Shown here one piece after another: positions 17,027-25,797 of a DNA stretch of 64,000 nt. Below the pieces are notes generated by a model. That model saw only the letters and a list, made by a program, of their open reading frames with translations. It was not told the DNA's origin and ran no database searches. The stretch comes from Maricaulis sp963975345 (GTDB taxonomy: Bacteria > Pseudomonadota > Alphaproteobacteria > Caulobacterales > Maricaulaceae): NCBI RefSeq assembly GCF_963975345.1, contig NZ_CAXBGE010000010.1:62001-126000 (forward strand). Direction: 5' to 3'. How positions within the stretch are numbered: the stretch's first letter is position 1; each line of letters opens with the position of its first letter. The translations under genes were made by a program, and so were the position numbers.

Positions 17027-17851
17027 ATGACGGACACTCTTCTATCACCCCCCGGGGTTCGCGCAGCTCTCGCCGAACTCGCACCGCAAATCCCAGAGTT
17101 CATACAAACCGACCTGATGCGATACATTCTCGGCGCGGGCGCGGTATTCCTGATTGTGAACATCGGGTTGGCAGGGCCGCTGCGATCTCGCAAGATCCGA
17201 GCGGACACGCCCGGTTGGCCGCAGATCGTTCGTGAAATTTTCGCCTCGCTACGCACGGTTCTTGTCTTTGCACTATTCGGTCTAGCCACAGCATTCGGCT
17301 ACAGCATGGGGTGGGTGCGGATATATGAGGACGCTGGTGAGCTGGGCTGGCCCTATTTTGGCGTCTCGGTTCTGGCTATCATCGTGCTTCACGATGCGTG
17401 GTTCTACTGGACACACCGCATGATCCATCACCCCATCCTCTTCCGCAGATTACACCGCTTGCATCACCGCTCTTTCAACCCAACGCCCTGGACGTCCTAT
17501 GCCTTCAACACGGGCGAAGCGGCGTTAAACGCGTTGTTCCTGCCTGTCGTGCTGACTGTGCTGCCCGTCTCATTTTTGGGAGTTGTCATATTCGTGACCC
17601 ACATGATGATCCGCAACGCGATCGGGCATTGTGGTTATGAACTATTTCCCGCTGACCGTGACGGAAAACCGCTGTTCGGCTGGCTCACGACGGTGACGCA
17701 TCACGATCTCCACCACTCGCAGGCCGGGTGGAATTACGGTTTGTATTTCTCGTGGTGGGATCGATGGATGCGGACGGAAAACCCGAGCTATCTCGAAACA
17801 TTTGCCAGCGCCGTGTCGGCCAAACCAGTCGAGTCGCCCGCCAAGGCATGA
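17027..17851 (+). CDS. Sterol desaturase / fatty acid hydroxylase family protein
   Basis: Integral membrane di-iron enzyme of 274 residues. The histidine-box set is complete: HDAWFYWTHR (H122, H130), HRLHH (143-147), HCGYE (H201) and THHDLHHSQ (225-230), separated by hydrophobic helices. It would hydroxylate or desaturate a lipid chain using oxygen; the substrate (fatty acid, hopanoid, carotenoid) cannot be decided. The ATG at 17027 has AGGAG 6-7 bp upstream; an ATG at 17009 lacks a signal. Located after the membrane AraC regulator with an operator-like site between them. Confidence 0.9.
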   Translation: MTDTLLSPPGVRAALAELAPQIPEFIQTDLMRYILGAGAVFLIVNIGLAGPLRSRKIRADTPGWPQIVREIFASLRTVLVFALFGLATAFGYSMGWVRIYEDAGELGWPYFGVSVLAIIVLHDAWFYWTHRMIHHPILFRRLHRLHHRSFNPTPWTSYAFNTGEAALNALFLPVVLTVLPVSFLGVVIFVTHMMIRNAIGHCGYELFPADRDGKPLFGWLTTVTHHDLHHSQAGWNYGLYFSWWDRWMRTENPSYLETFASAVSAKPVESPAKA

Positions 17852-17926
17852 TGGCGGATCAGGCGTCGCTCTGCGATTTTGCGCCTGGATCGAACGAGCC
17901 GTCAGCGACCATGCTTGAGCGGGAAA

Positions 17927-18187
17927 TCAGGTCTCAGGGTCGGTATCGATGACGGCGTCATGGGCCGATTCGTCGAAGCCACGGCGGCGGCCGATGATGA
18001 AGACGGTCGACAGGACGACACCGAGTATTGTGGAGAACGTGACGCCAAGCCCAAGCGCGAACCAGCCATGCCCGCTCATATGCATGGTCGGCAGTTCAGC
18101 ATAGCCGAGAACGAGATAGACGATCAGCGCGATGACGACGATGCCGACCATGCCGATCAGCAGCCGATTGGATGAAAAGAGTCTCAT
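17927..18187 (-). CDS. Small two-TM membrane protein
   Basis: Protein of 86 residues with two hydrophobic helices (about 9-28 and 42-65) separated by a His-containing loop (MHMSGHGW) and followed by RRRGFDESAHD and an acidic tail. The positive residues after the second helix place the C-terminus in the cytoplasm. The upstream sequence on the minus strand carries AAGAGGTGGTCCC before the ATG, a good binding site. No family recognised with confidence; lies between the hydroxylase and tRNA-Met. Confidence 0.72.
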   Translation of the reverse strand: MRLFSSNRLLIGMVGIVVIALIVYLVLGYAELPTMHMSGHGWFALGLGVTFSTILGVVLSTVFIIGRRRGFDESAHDAVIDTDPET

Positions 18188-18317
18188 GGGACCACCTCTT
18201 TGATTGTCCTATGGTCTAGTCTTTTCAGCGCGGATGTCACGGCCTGTCAGGCCAAGCGCGCGCAAATGCCACAGCCCGATGGGCGCGCCGGTCCTGCCGT
18301 ATCGGGAGAGAAGATGT

Positions 18318-18394
18318 TGGTAGCGGGAGGGAGACTTGAACTCCCGACCTCAAGATTATGAGTCCTGCGCTCTAACCAGCTGAGCTACCCCGCC
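18318..18394 (-). tRNA. tRNA-Met (CAT), elongator type
   Basis: 77-nt cloverleaf on the minus strand: 5' GGCGGGG acceptor, TAGCTCAGCTGGTTAGAGC D arm, anticodon loop CTCATAA with anticodon CAT, GGGAGTTCAAGTCTCCC T arm, and an encoded CCA end (TGG at 18318-18320 on plus). The G1-U72 acceptor pair is as in other alphaproteobacterial elongator Met tRNAs. A lysidine-modified tRNA-Ile2 also has a CAT anticodon and is the only alternative, but the body looks like Met. Confidence 0.95.
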
Positions 18395-18430
18395 ACACCC
18401 TCTGCAAGCAGAGAGGCACGCCCTATACGC

Positions 18431-18464
18431 GGACCGCCCGCAGCTGACAAGCCACGGGCGGTCC
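18431..18464. other. Perfect 10-bp inverted repeat after the chemoreceptor gene
   Basis: GGACCGCCCG (18431-18440) and CGGGCGGTCC (18455-18464) with a 14-nt loop, 22 bp past the chemoreceptor stop. It can form a strong hairpin in the chemoreceptor transcript but no T-run follows on either strand, so it may stabilise the 3' end or act as an atypical terminator before tRNA-Met. Confidence 0.6.
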
Positions 18465-18485
18465 CTGATTTCAGTTGACTGCAGA

Positions 18486-20543
18486 TCAGGCCGAACGGAC
18501 CTCGGTGAGGAATTGCTCGACGGAGGTTTTCAGGCTGCCGGACTGACGTGAAACTGCCAGCGAAGCTTCAAGAACCTCGCCCGCACTTTCGCCGGTTTCC
18601 GAGGTCGCCCGATCGACTTCCTGGATATTGGCGAACACGTCTCGCGTACCGTCGGCGGCTTCCTGGGCCGAGCGGGTGATCTCGCCGGCCGCAGCACGCT
18701 GCTCTTCCATCGCCGCAGCAATGGCCGTCGCGATTTCGCTCATCTCGTGGATCGTGCTGCCGATCGAGGACATCGCCTCGACCGCCTTTGAGGTCGCACT
18801 CTGGATGCCGGAAATATGCTTCGAGATATTCTGCGTCGCCGCACCGGTCTGACTGGCCAAGGCTTTCACTTCGGAGGCCACCACGGCAAAGCCCTTGCCG
18901 GCTTCACCAGCACGGGCCGCTTCAATCGTGGCGTTGAGCGCGAGGAGATTGGTCTGCTCGGCGATGTCGCTAATCAGGCCAACAATGTCATTGATGCTCT
19001 TGGCGGCGTCGTCGAGGCGTTGCACATCGCCATTGGTGCGTTCAACCTGATCGACGGCGCTGCCGGCGATCTGGGTCGAGCGGGCGATCTGCTGACTGAT
19101 TTCACCGATCGAAGACACCATTTCTTCTGCCGCCGCCGCGACGGTCTGGACGTTTTGTGACGCGCCTTCAGAAGCATGTGCCACGGCGGCGGATTTGCCG
19201 GTGGTGGCCGCAGCGGTTGAACTCATGGTGCGAGCGGCCGCTTCCATCTGGGTCGCGGCGGCGCTGACCTGACCGATGGCGTCGGCAGACGCTTCTTCGA
19301 ACGCCTGGATCAAGCTCTCGACCGCAGCCGAACGCTTTTCTTTCATCCGACGCTCGGCTTCGGTTTCTGATTCCAGACGAGCGCGCTCAATCGCATTCTG
19401 ACGGAAGACATCGACCGACCGGGCCATATCACCGATTTCGTCATTGCCGGGCGTGAAGCCCAGATTGACGTCGCTATTGCCCTCGGCCAACGCTCTCATC
19501 GTGCGGGCCATGGCGCTGATGCGCTTGAGCAGGGTCATATTGACGTAGAACCAGCCAATACCGGCCGCAATGACAAGCCCGACAGCAGCAATGACGATCA
19601 GCAGGATGCGGCCGGTAACGACGGCAGAATTGGCGGCATAGGTCGCCACATCAACCCGACCGGCAACCTCTCGCTTGAAATCACTGACATGCGAGACGAG
19701 TGAGTCGGCGGCAGCACGCGATTCATCCGAGAAGCTTTCAGCTTCAGCGATCGCATCCAACTCGGCCTTGCGCAGTTCAAATACACCTTGAGCGCCGTCG
19801 CCGTAACCGATCAAAATATCCGCTTGGTCGCGGATCGCGGGCGAGACTTCACTTTGAAGGATTGCCAGATTGACGTCGAGCTCGCCAGCAGCTTCGTCAT
19901 AACGATCATAAATACTGTCGACCTCTTCATCACTGGCCGCGACGTCGAGTTCATTATACTGGATCAGCATCTGGTTTGCCGCGAGCAAGGCGCGAAGCAG
20001 GCTCTCGATATCGGCATCGTCGCTGACGTCAAGCGCACCTTCGATGCTACTGGCCAAACTCGCTCGCGTCTGACGCGCTTGGTTGGTTGCGTCGCGCCGC
20101 AGATTTCGAACGCTGAGCCGCTGGTCGACCACAGTATTCATACCCTCGACCATGCCCGACAATTCGGTGACCGCGCCAGTCAAGGTCGCAATCTCGGCCT
20201 CACTCGACAAGACGCGCAGCGCTTCCAGCTGGGGTGCCATGCCGTCGCGAAGCGTAACAGCGCGGTTGAAATTTTCGACCCGGACCACAGCGGTCGGCGA
20301 TAAGGCGAGTTCCTGCAGCACAGCACTGACGCCCTGGCTGGATTCGCTGAGCGCATCGACCGCCAGTGTTTCGGGAATGGCGCGACTGGTAATCTGACCA
20401 ACCGCTGAATTGGTTGAGTTGAAGCCCGTCACACCAACGATCACAGCGACGAGTGTCATTGCGGAGGACAGGGCGAAAGCGGCCAAGAGCCGAAATTTGA
20501 CGCTGGACGTTTTTTCAACAAGTCCGGCAAATACTGAAGTCAT
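18486..20543 (-). CDS. Methyl-accepting chemotaxis protein
   Basis: Chemoreceptor of 685 residues: N-terminal membrane helix (about 17-39), periplasmic helical ligand domain, second helix (about 310-333), HAMP domain (about 334-385) and a long cytoplasmic coiled-coil signalling domain with the hairpin-tip signature near ARAGEAGKGFAVVASEVKALA. The C-terminus lacks an obvious NWETF-type CheR-binding pentapeptide. It signals to CheA/CheW, which are not in the window. The gene is isolated, flanked by tRNA-Met and a TonB-domain gene. The periplasmic region resembles four-helix-bundle sensors; ligand unknown. Confidence 0.95.
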   Translation of the reverse strand: MTSVFAGLVEKTSSVKFRLLAAFALSSAMTLVAVIVGVTGFNSTNSAVGQITSRAIPETLAVDALSESSQGVSAVLQELALSPTAVVRVENFNRAVTLRDGMAPQLEALRVLSSEAEIATLTGAVTELSGMVEGMNTVVDQRLSVRNLRRDATNQARQTRASLASSIEGALDVSDDADIESLLRALLAANQMLIQYNELDVAASDEEVDSIYDRYDEAAGELDVNLAILQSEVSPAIRDQADILIGYGDGAQGVFELRKAELDAIAEAESFSDESRAAADSLVSHVSDFKREVAGRVDVATYAANSAVVTGRILLIVIAAVGLVIAAGIGWFYVNMTLLKRISAMARTMRALAEGNSDVNLGFTPGNDEIGDMARSVDVFRQNAIERARLESETEAERRMKEKRSAAVESLIQAFEEASADAIGQVSAAATQMEAAARTMSSTAAATTGKSAAVAHASEGASQNVQTVAAAAEEMVSSIGEISQQIARSTQIAGSAVDQVERTNGDVQRLDDAAKSINDIVGLISDIAEQTNLLALNATIEAARAGEAGKGFAVVASEVKALASQTGAATQNISKHISGIQSATSKAVEAMSSIGSTIHEMSEIATAIAAAMEEQRAAAGEITRSAQEAADGTRDVFANIQEVDRATSETGESAGEVLEASLAVSRQSGSLKTSVEQFLTEVRSA

Positions 20544-20675
20544 GACTTCGGCCCTCTATGGTTAATGGCCTCGATGAAAAGTTACGGGCGACGCTAACGC
20601 GCCGCCCGTAAATGAAACCTTATGATGCTGCAGATCGCCGGATTCTTTTGTCGGCTGACCTTGCTTCCCGGGTCG

Positions 20676-21008
20676 TTAGCCGCCCAGGTTGAAGTCGAAA
20701 CGTGTGGTCAGGCCTTCGGTCGAAACCGCAGCAGGCGCATAGCTCCAACCCTCGATGGCGTGCAGGACGGCGCGGTCGAACACGCCCTCGGGCTGAGCCT
20801 CAACGACTGTCGGATTTTCAACAGTGCCATCCGGCGAGACCGTGTACTGGACGACGGCATAACCCTCGACGCCGCGACGCTCTGCACCGCGTGGATAATC
20901 TGGCGCTTCAACACTCGTACGTTCGCGGTCCTGAGCGAACGCCGGAGTCGCCGAAAAGGCCATGGTGGACATTGCCACCGCCAAAATCATGGTTCCCGTT
21001 TTATACAT
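20676..21008 (-). CDS. Exported TonB C-terminal domain protein
   Basis: Protein of 110 residues from the ATG at 21008 (AAGGG 8 bp upstream). It has a cleavable signal peptide ending AFA|Q near residue 25 and then a TonB C-terminal domain (YPRGAERRGVEGYAVVQYTVSPDGTVENPTVVE...AIEGWSYAPA). There is no membrane anchor retained after processing and no Pro-rich linker, so it cannot transduce energy from ExbB/ExbD in the usual way. Longer frames to 21134 lack a start signal. Such free TonB domains are common in Caulobacterales-like bacteria; role unknown. Confidence 0.82.
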   Translation of the reverse strand: MYKTGTMILAVAMSTMAFSATPAFAQDRERTSVEAPDYPRGAERRGVEGYAVVQYTVSPDGTVENPTVVEAQPEGVFDRAVLHAIEGWSYAPAAVSTEGLTTRFDFNLGG

Positions 21009-21326
21009 CGACTTACCCTTCATCCATTTTGCATACGCCGCCCGGAATTTTTTCCGTGTCCGGCACCGTGTTGATGTCTTCCAGGCAGGTCTTGCCCGGC
21101 ACGAGGACAATGCCCCAAACCGGTTGCGAAACATTTAAGTACGCCACGAACATTTGACGCAGTGCTGATTTTTTTTCACGTAGGAGGAAGAATTCGGCGC
21201 GTGGTCACGCTTGCAAGGCGCGGGATGGCCGATCCGGCTCGCATCATCTGTCGCGACTGGCTATGGTCCGAGCGTGACTGTGCCCAGGCTGGCGGTCACG
21301 ACCCGTCATCGCCGAGGTGAAACTGT
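21009..21326. other. Intergenic region without a supported gene
   Basis: 318 bp between the divergent TonB-domain and Ldh-type genes. It contains an AT-rich stretch with eight consecutive T and a TAGGAGGAAG near 21180, but the only frame after it (GTG at 21201 to a stop at 21320) starts too far from that signal. Promoters for both genes are expected here; no operator was recognised. Confidence 0.5.
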
Positions 21327-22406
21327 ATGAACGCCAAGGATATCCGACTGCCCGCTGCGCAGATGACCGCCTTTGCTGCCGCACTGTTGCAAGCGGCCGG
21401 AGCGCGACCCGCTGATGCAATAGCCGTTGCGGAGCATCTGACGGCGTCCAGTCTGGCCGGGCATGACAGCAATGGTATTGACCTGCTGCCGGCCTGGCTC
21501 GACCAGACCGACAAGAAATTCGTCAAGCTCGACAGTGCCGAGCGAGTCTTGGCCGAAACGGCGATCATTCTGCGCGTCGATGCTGATGGCGGCTGGGGCC
21601 CACCCGCCGCGACAAAGTTGATTGAGCGAGCCGGCGCCAAGGCGATCGAACACGGTTTGGCGGCAGCGACGCTGGGCGATGTCCATGATCTCGGCCGCAT
21701 TGGTGCCTATGGTGAGCAGGCTGCGGCCGCCGGTCTGGCGGCAATTCTGTTCGTCAATGTCACCGGCCAGCCCCCCATCGTGGCACCATTTCACGGCTCG
21801 GACGCCCGCTTCGGCACCGATCCGATCTGCATCGCCTTTACGGCCACGCCGCAGCGTTCAGCCTTCGTACTCGACATGGCGACTAGCCGTATCTCGCTGG
21901 GCCGGCTGAAGATGGCCGCCGCCCGCGGCCAGGACATCCCGTCCGGCTCTTTGATCAATGAGCATGGCATGCCGACCACCGACCCGTCGGGCATGAGCGG
22001 TGATCCACGCAAGGGCGCTCTCACCCCGATGGGACGCCATAAAGGCTATGGTCTCGCTCTGGCGTGCGAACTGCTGGGGGGCGTCTTGTCCGGCGGCGGC
22101 ACGATCCAGCCGGAGCAACCGCGTGAGGGCGCCGTGCGCAATGGCCTGTTCGCGATCCTGATCAATCCGGCCCTGTTCGGCGAGGCCGGATGGATGGAGC
22201 ATGAGATCGAGGCGATGGCCGATTACGCCCTCGGCTCGCCGCCGATGGATTGGGACAGTCCGGTTCTCTATCCCGGCGATCCGGAACGGGCCCTGCGCGG
22301 CAAGCGGCTGCGGGACGGGATTCCGGTAGACCCTGAGCTTGTGGCCGAGCTCAATGAGACAGCGGCGGCCAGAGGCCTCAAGCTGAGGCTTCAGCCCGGC
22401 ACCTGA
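21327..22406 (+). CDS. Ldh family oxidoreductase (malate/L-lactate dehydrogenase type)
   Basis: NAD(P)-dependent dehydrogenase of the YlbC/YbiC (malate/L-lactate/ureidoglycolate/delta1-piperideine-2-carboxylate) fold, 359 residues. The family features AEHLTASSLAGHDSNGIDLLP near the N-terminus, FVLDMATSRISLGRLKMAAARGQ and LTPMGRHKGYGLALACELLGG are present. The substrate is a small 2-hydroxy or 2-oxo acid or cyclic imino acid and cannot be fixed. GAGGTGA lies 6-7 bp before the ATG. Its stop overlaps the 3' end of the thioesterase on the other strand by 16 bp. Confidence 0.92.
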   Translation: MNAKDIRLPAAQMTAFAAALLQAAGARPADAIAVAEHLTASSLAGHDSNGIDLLPAWLDQTDKKFVKLDSAERVLAETAIILRVDADGGWGPPAATKLIERAGAKAIEHGLAAATLGDVHDLGRIGAYGEQAAAAGLAAILFVNVTGQPPIVAPFHGSDARFGTDPICIAFTATPQRSAFVLDMATSRISLGRLKMAAARGQDIPSGSLINEHGMPTTDPSGMSGDPRKGALTPMGRHKGYGLALACELLGGVLSGGGTIQPEQPREGAVRNGLFAILINPALFGEAGWMEHEIEAMADYALGSPPMDWDSPVLYPGDPERALRGKRLRDGIPVDPELVAELNETAAARGLKLRLQPGT

Positions 22407-22873
22407 AACAAATCCAGCACATCGCGGCCGATCCGCATCGGGCGGCGGGTGGCGCGGTTGATGCGGCACCATTCGGTAACCGCCCGGGCGGAGAAGCGTT
22501 TGGCGCCGGGTTTGCGGATGTCGACATGGCGGTCGAAGCGCGGACCGCGAACCTCGCCGAGCCAGGTGCGGATTTCGGCACTCTCGCCGGGCAGGATCGG
22601 ATCGCGGTATTCGATCGTGTGCTTGAGCGCGATCCAGACCTCGGCCTCGATCATCTTCGGCGTGGCAACGGCGTGCCAGTGGGTCACGGCGATATCCTGC
22701 ACCCAGCGCAGATAGACGACATTATTGACATGACCGAGTTCGTCGAAATCAGACGCCTGCGGCGTGATCTGACGCAGCAGCGCGGTCTCGAAGGAGACAC
22801 AGCCAAATCCCTCGCCCTCGGGCGTATTCTCCAGCGGCGCAATGACGCCAAAACCTGCTGACCCGTTCGTCAT
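22391..22873 (-). CDS. Acyl-CoA thioesterase (4HBT hotdog fold)
   Basis: Hotdog-fold thioesterase of 160 residues. The motif DFDELGHVNNVVYLRWVQD (about residues 42-60) is the 4-hydroxybenzoyl-CoA-thioesterase-like active-site region with the catalytic Asp/Asn. The start at 22873 (MTNGSAGF) is chosen because AGAAGG is about 10 bp upstream; longer frames begin inside that signal. Last of three genes reading leftward from lpdA (lpdA, TerB-like, thioesterase). Substrate acyl chain unknown. Confidence 0.88.
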   Translation of the reverse strand: MTNGSAGFGVIAPLENTPEGEGFGCVSFETALLRQITPQASDFDELGHVNNVVYLRWVQDIAVTHWHAVATPKMIEAEVWIALKHTIEYRDPILPGESAEIRTWLGEVRGPRFDRHVDIRKPGAKRFSARAVTEWCRINRATRRPMRIGRDVLDLFQVPG

Positions 22874-22954
22874 TCCACCCATACCTTCTCGCAAGGCCCT
22901 ATCCATACGCGCCCGCCATCCCGGATGGGAAGTGTATGGCCGTTATGCGTCCGC

Positions 22955-23356
22955 CTAGATCGCACCCTTCTTGAGGTCCAGGGCATCTGAAATCCGCTCC
23001 AGCGCGCCCGCTTCCTGGGCGACGATCGCATTGTCGGCCACCACCGCGATTTGCGCAGCATGGATGACGGCGCGCTTGGCAATCCCGTTAGCGCTGACCG
23101 AAGCAATGAGTTCCAGGACGCGCTTGGCAGCGGTCTCGTAATCAGCCGCAAAAGCGCGTTCAATGGCTGGAAGCGCCGCTTCAAGGTCCGCTTTCGCGAC
23201 CCCGGCCGGGACGTTCTTCGAGAGCAGCCCGTGAACCAACCGGACCTTTTCGGACTGCACATATTTGCCGTCTGAAAACGCGACCATGAGATAGGCCCCG
23301 CACAGGGCATGGGCGATGATCCCGGCCTCTGTCGAGGGCTTTTCGAAATTTGCCAT
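22955..23356 (-). CDS. TerB-like (tellurite resistance-type) protein
   Basis: All-helical protein of 133 residues resembling the TerB fold: an early acidic loop FSDGKYVQSEK (D29, E36) and a second similar element VVADNAIVAQEAGALERISDAL, consistent with the duplicated metal-binding helices of TerB. TerB proteins bind divalent metal at the membrane in stress-response complexes; no other ter genes are here. Located 39 bp after lpdA on the same strand. Assignment is by pattern and is moderately sure. Confidence 0.7.
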   Translation of the reverse strand: MANFEKPSTEAGIIAHALCGAYLMVAFSDGKYVQSEKVRLVHGLLSKNVPAGVAKADLEAALPAIERAFAADYETAAKRVLELIASVSANGIAKRAVIHAAQIAVVADNAIVAQEAGALERISDALDLKKGAI

Positions 23357-23395
23357 TGGACCCGCTACTCCCCTGGTTCGCGCCCGGCGCGGCCT

Positions 23396-24826
23396 TTATT
23401 TCTTCGGCGCCGAAATATGGATCGGGTGCCCCAGTGCGGTCAGCACGCTTTCGGCGAAGCCTTCGGTCAGGGTCGGGTGGACGTGGATCGTGCCGGCGAT
23501 GTCTTCCAGACGCGCGCCCATCTCGATGGCCAGGGCAAATTCGCCCGACAGCTCGGAGACATGGGTGCCCACAGCATGGATGCCGAGGATGACATGATCG
23601 CTTTCCCGCGCCGTGACGCGGACGAAACCGCCATCCGCTCCGGCTTCCATCGAGAGATAACGGCCCGAAGCGGCGAGCGGGAATTTGCCGGTGATGATCT
23701 CTTCGCCCTTGGCCTTGGCTTCGTCGGGCGTCATGCCGACACCGACGATTTCCGGCTCGGTGAAGCAGACGGCAGCAATCGAGACCGGATCGAACACCCG
23801 GCGATGGCCAGCGACCAGTTCGGCCACCATCTCGCCCTGGGCGGTGGCCTTGTGGGCCAGCAGTGGTTCGCCAATCACATCGCCGATCGCCCAGACGCCG
23901 CGCATGCCGGTGCGGCACTGGTCATCGACCTTGATGAAGCGGCCATCGACCAGCTCCAGCCCCATCGTCTCGACACCCCAGCCTGCCAGACAGGCCTTGC
24001 GGCCGACGGCGACGAGGATCTTGTCGGCTTCGATGCGCTGGGCCGCGCCCTTGGCGTCTTCGTATTCGAGGAAGGTCTTCTTGCCTTCGGTCACCACGCC
24101 CTTGGCCTTGCAGGACAGGTTCACATCAACCTTGTGCTTCTTCAGCCACATCGTGATCGGACGCGTGATTTCCTTGTCATAGATCGGCAGGATGGCCGGC
24201 GCGGCCTCGATAAAGGTCACCTCCGAGCCGAGCTTGCGCATCGCAATGCCCAGTTCCAGACCGATATAGCCGGCCCCAACAACGACGAGCTTTTTCGGCA
24301 GCTCGGTCAGATCGAGCGCCTGGGTCGAACCGATCACCGCGTCGCCAAACGGCAGGAAGGGCAGTTCGACCTCAACCGAGCCGGTGGCGAGAACGACATT
24401 CTCGGCGGTGATTTCGATCTGGCTGCCGTCCTCACAATCGACGACACAGGTCTTGGCGCCGGTGAATTTGGCCCAGCCTGAAATATGTTCGGCACCGGCC
24501 GCCTTGAGCAGGGTCGCGACGCCGCCGGTCAGCTTGGTGACGATGCCGTCTTTCCAGTCGGTCAGCTTGCCCATGTCGAGCACGGGCTTGGACGCGAGCG
24601 AGATGCCCAAGGGCGCGCCCTCGGCATGATCGCCCATATGCTCGAACTTGCTGGCCGCGTGGATGATCGCCTTCGACGGGATGCAGCCGCGATTGAGACA
24701 GGTGCCGCCCAGTCCGTCCTTGTCGACGATGACGACATCGAGCCCGAGCTGGCCGGCACGGATCGCCGCCGGATAGCCGCCGGGACCGCCGCCGACAATG
24801 AGAAGCTGGCAATTGCGTTGTTTCAT
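23396..24826 (-). CDS. lpdA: Dihydrolipoyl dehydrogenase
   Basis: Flavoprotein disulfide reductase (E3 of 2-oxoacid dehydrogenase complexes), 476 residues. N-terminal FAD-binding GGGPGGYPAAIRAG, redox-active disulfide in GGTCLNRGCIPSKA, NAD-binding VVVGAGYIGLELG, and the C-terminal catalytic His-Glu in HPTLTEGF are all visible. The E1/E2 genes are not adjacent, so which complex it serves is open. Its lysine after the second cysteine (PSKA) is as in E3 rather than glutathione or mercuric reductase. Confidence 0.96.
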   Translation of the reverse strand: MKQRNCQLLIVGGGPGGYPAAIRAGQLGLDVVIVDKDGLGGTCLNRGCIPSKAIIHAASKFEHMGDHAEGAPLGISLASKPVLDMGKLTDWKDGIVTKLTGGVATLLKAAGAEHISGWAKFTGAKTCVVDCEDGSQIEITAENVVLATGSVEVELPFLPFGDAVIGSTQALDLTELPKKLVVVGAGYIGLELGIAMRKLGSEVTFIEAAPAILPIYDKEITRPITMWLKKHKVDVNLSCKAKGVVTEGKKTFLEYEDAKGAAQRIEADKILVAVGRKACLAGWGVETMGLELVDGRFIKVDDQCRTGMRGVWAIGDVIGEPLLAHKATAQGEMVAELVAGHRRVFDPVSIAAVCFTEPEIVGVGMTPDEAKAKGEEIITGKFPLAASGRYLSMEAGADGGFVRVTARESDHVILGIHAVGTHVSELSGEFALAIEMGARLEDIAGTIHVHPTLTEGFAESVLTALGHPIHISAPKK

Positions 24827-24910
24827 CGTGAAGGCTCCATGGCGGCGGCAGTGATCATGAGCCGGGATTTAGCCGCTCGGCGCACAAAGGGAAAGGCCTG
24901 CACTGAGCCC

Positions 24911-25453
24911 TCAGCGCTCGCGGCCCAGCTCGATGCGTTCCAGCAGCTTCACCCGCTCGCCCTTCTGGCGGACGATCTGTACTGCACTGGCCCGGCAGCG
25001 CATCGAGAGGCCGGCCTCATTAATATCCCTGACCCGCACCTGCGAGGCCGCACCGTCCGAGCCGCGTCCGATGGTGATGTGCGGCATTGCGGCCGGGCCG
25101 GCACGCCGCTCCGGCGCAAGGGCACCGGCATAGAGCCGGTCCTGCAAGGCGCTCAGCGCCTCGCGACCTATGGTCGGAACCAGCCACTCCATCACGTCTT
25201 CGCTGTCGGCATTGGAATGTGAGACAGCCCTGTCCAACACGATCTCGAAGGGTTTCTGGCCCTCAAGCCGGGTCTGGGTTTCGCGGATGAGATCACCCGG
25301 TTTCCAGCCGTCTACCGGAAAGACGAGGGTGAAATGCGGCAGGACCTGATCGGCCAGGGCAGCGTCATGCTCGCGCCGCCAGAGCTGGATCTGCTCATAG
25401 TCCGCTAGCGCGAATTCGGGACATACCAAGGCGAGAAAGGTGGTGGCGGGCAT
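24911..25453 (-). CDS. 2'-5' RNA ligase family protein
   Basis: Protein of 180 residues with the two H-x-T/S-x motifs of the 2H phosphoesterase superfamily: HFTLVFP (about residue 41) and HITIGRG (about residue 126). 2H proteins act as cyclic phosphodiesterases or RNA ligases on 2',3'-cyclic phosphate ends. The ATG at 25453 (MPATTFLALVCPEF) follows an AGG; the much longer frame to 25612 runs over a region that looks non-coding. About 85 bp upstream of lpdA on the same strand. Confidence 0.82.
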   Translation of the reverse strand: MPATTFLALVCPEFALADYEQIQLWRREHDAALADQVLPHFTLVFPVDGWKPGDLIRETQTRLEGQKPFEIVLDRAVSHSNADSEDVMEWLVPTIGREALSALQDRLYAGALAPERRAGPAAMPHITIGRGSDGAASQVRVRDINEAGLSMRCRASAVQIVRQKGERVKLLERIELGRER

Positions 25454-25479
25454 GGTCAAGCCTACAAAAAGGGGGAGGA

Positions 25480-25578
25480 ATGATGAGCGCGAAGGCGCCA
25501 CAGTCCCATTTGCTGCACGCCGAAATGCCTGCGCGCGAATTATTCTTGTCCCCATTGCGTCTGCGAGTCCAGAAATAG
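25480..25578 (+). CDS. Possible small protein of 31-32 residues
   Basis: Short frame starting ATGATG at 25480/25483 directly after an exceptionally strong ribosome binding site (GGGGGAGGAA at 25471-25480). It reads MSAKAPQSHLLHAEMPAREL then FLSPLRLRVQK and a TAG stop. The C-terminal part is amphipathic and basic. It lies in the 340-bp gap between two divergent genes. Codon use does not exclude coding, but without homologues the case rests on the binding site alone. Confidence 0.35.
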   Translation: MMSAKAPQSHLLHAEMPARELFLSPLRLRVQK

Positions 25579-25797
25579 GGAATGTCACCCCACCAAGCGG
25601 ACACAGCGACATTGTCTAACCCTCCCGTCCGGAAAGCTTTGATGAAAGCGACGCGGTCTCGATCCAACCGCCCGTCCAATGCTCAGTGCCAAATGTAAGG
25701 TCAGTCGAGCCGTTCATCGTGCCGTCATCATGGACAGGCCACTGTGCAATGCATCAACCAACCGCCTTGTTCCGGCTGTCTTCTCCAGGGGAATCTC
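25579..25797. other. Intergenic region, no gene seen
   Basis: Rest of the gap before the exported protein gene. No frame with a ribosome binding site, no hairpin terminator and no recognisable repeat was found; it presumably contains the promoter of the gene at 25798. Confidence 0.4.

Noticed and set aside
21201..21320. 39-codon frame after TAGGAGGAAG upstream of the Ldh-type gene
   Set aside because: The GTG lies about 11-13 bp from the signal and the product has no features; judged insufficient.
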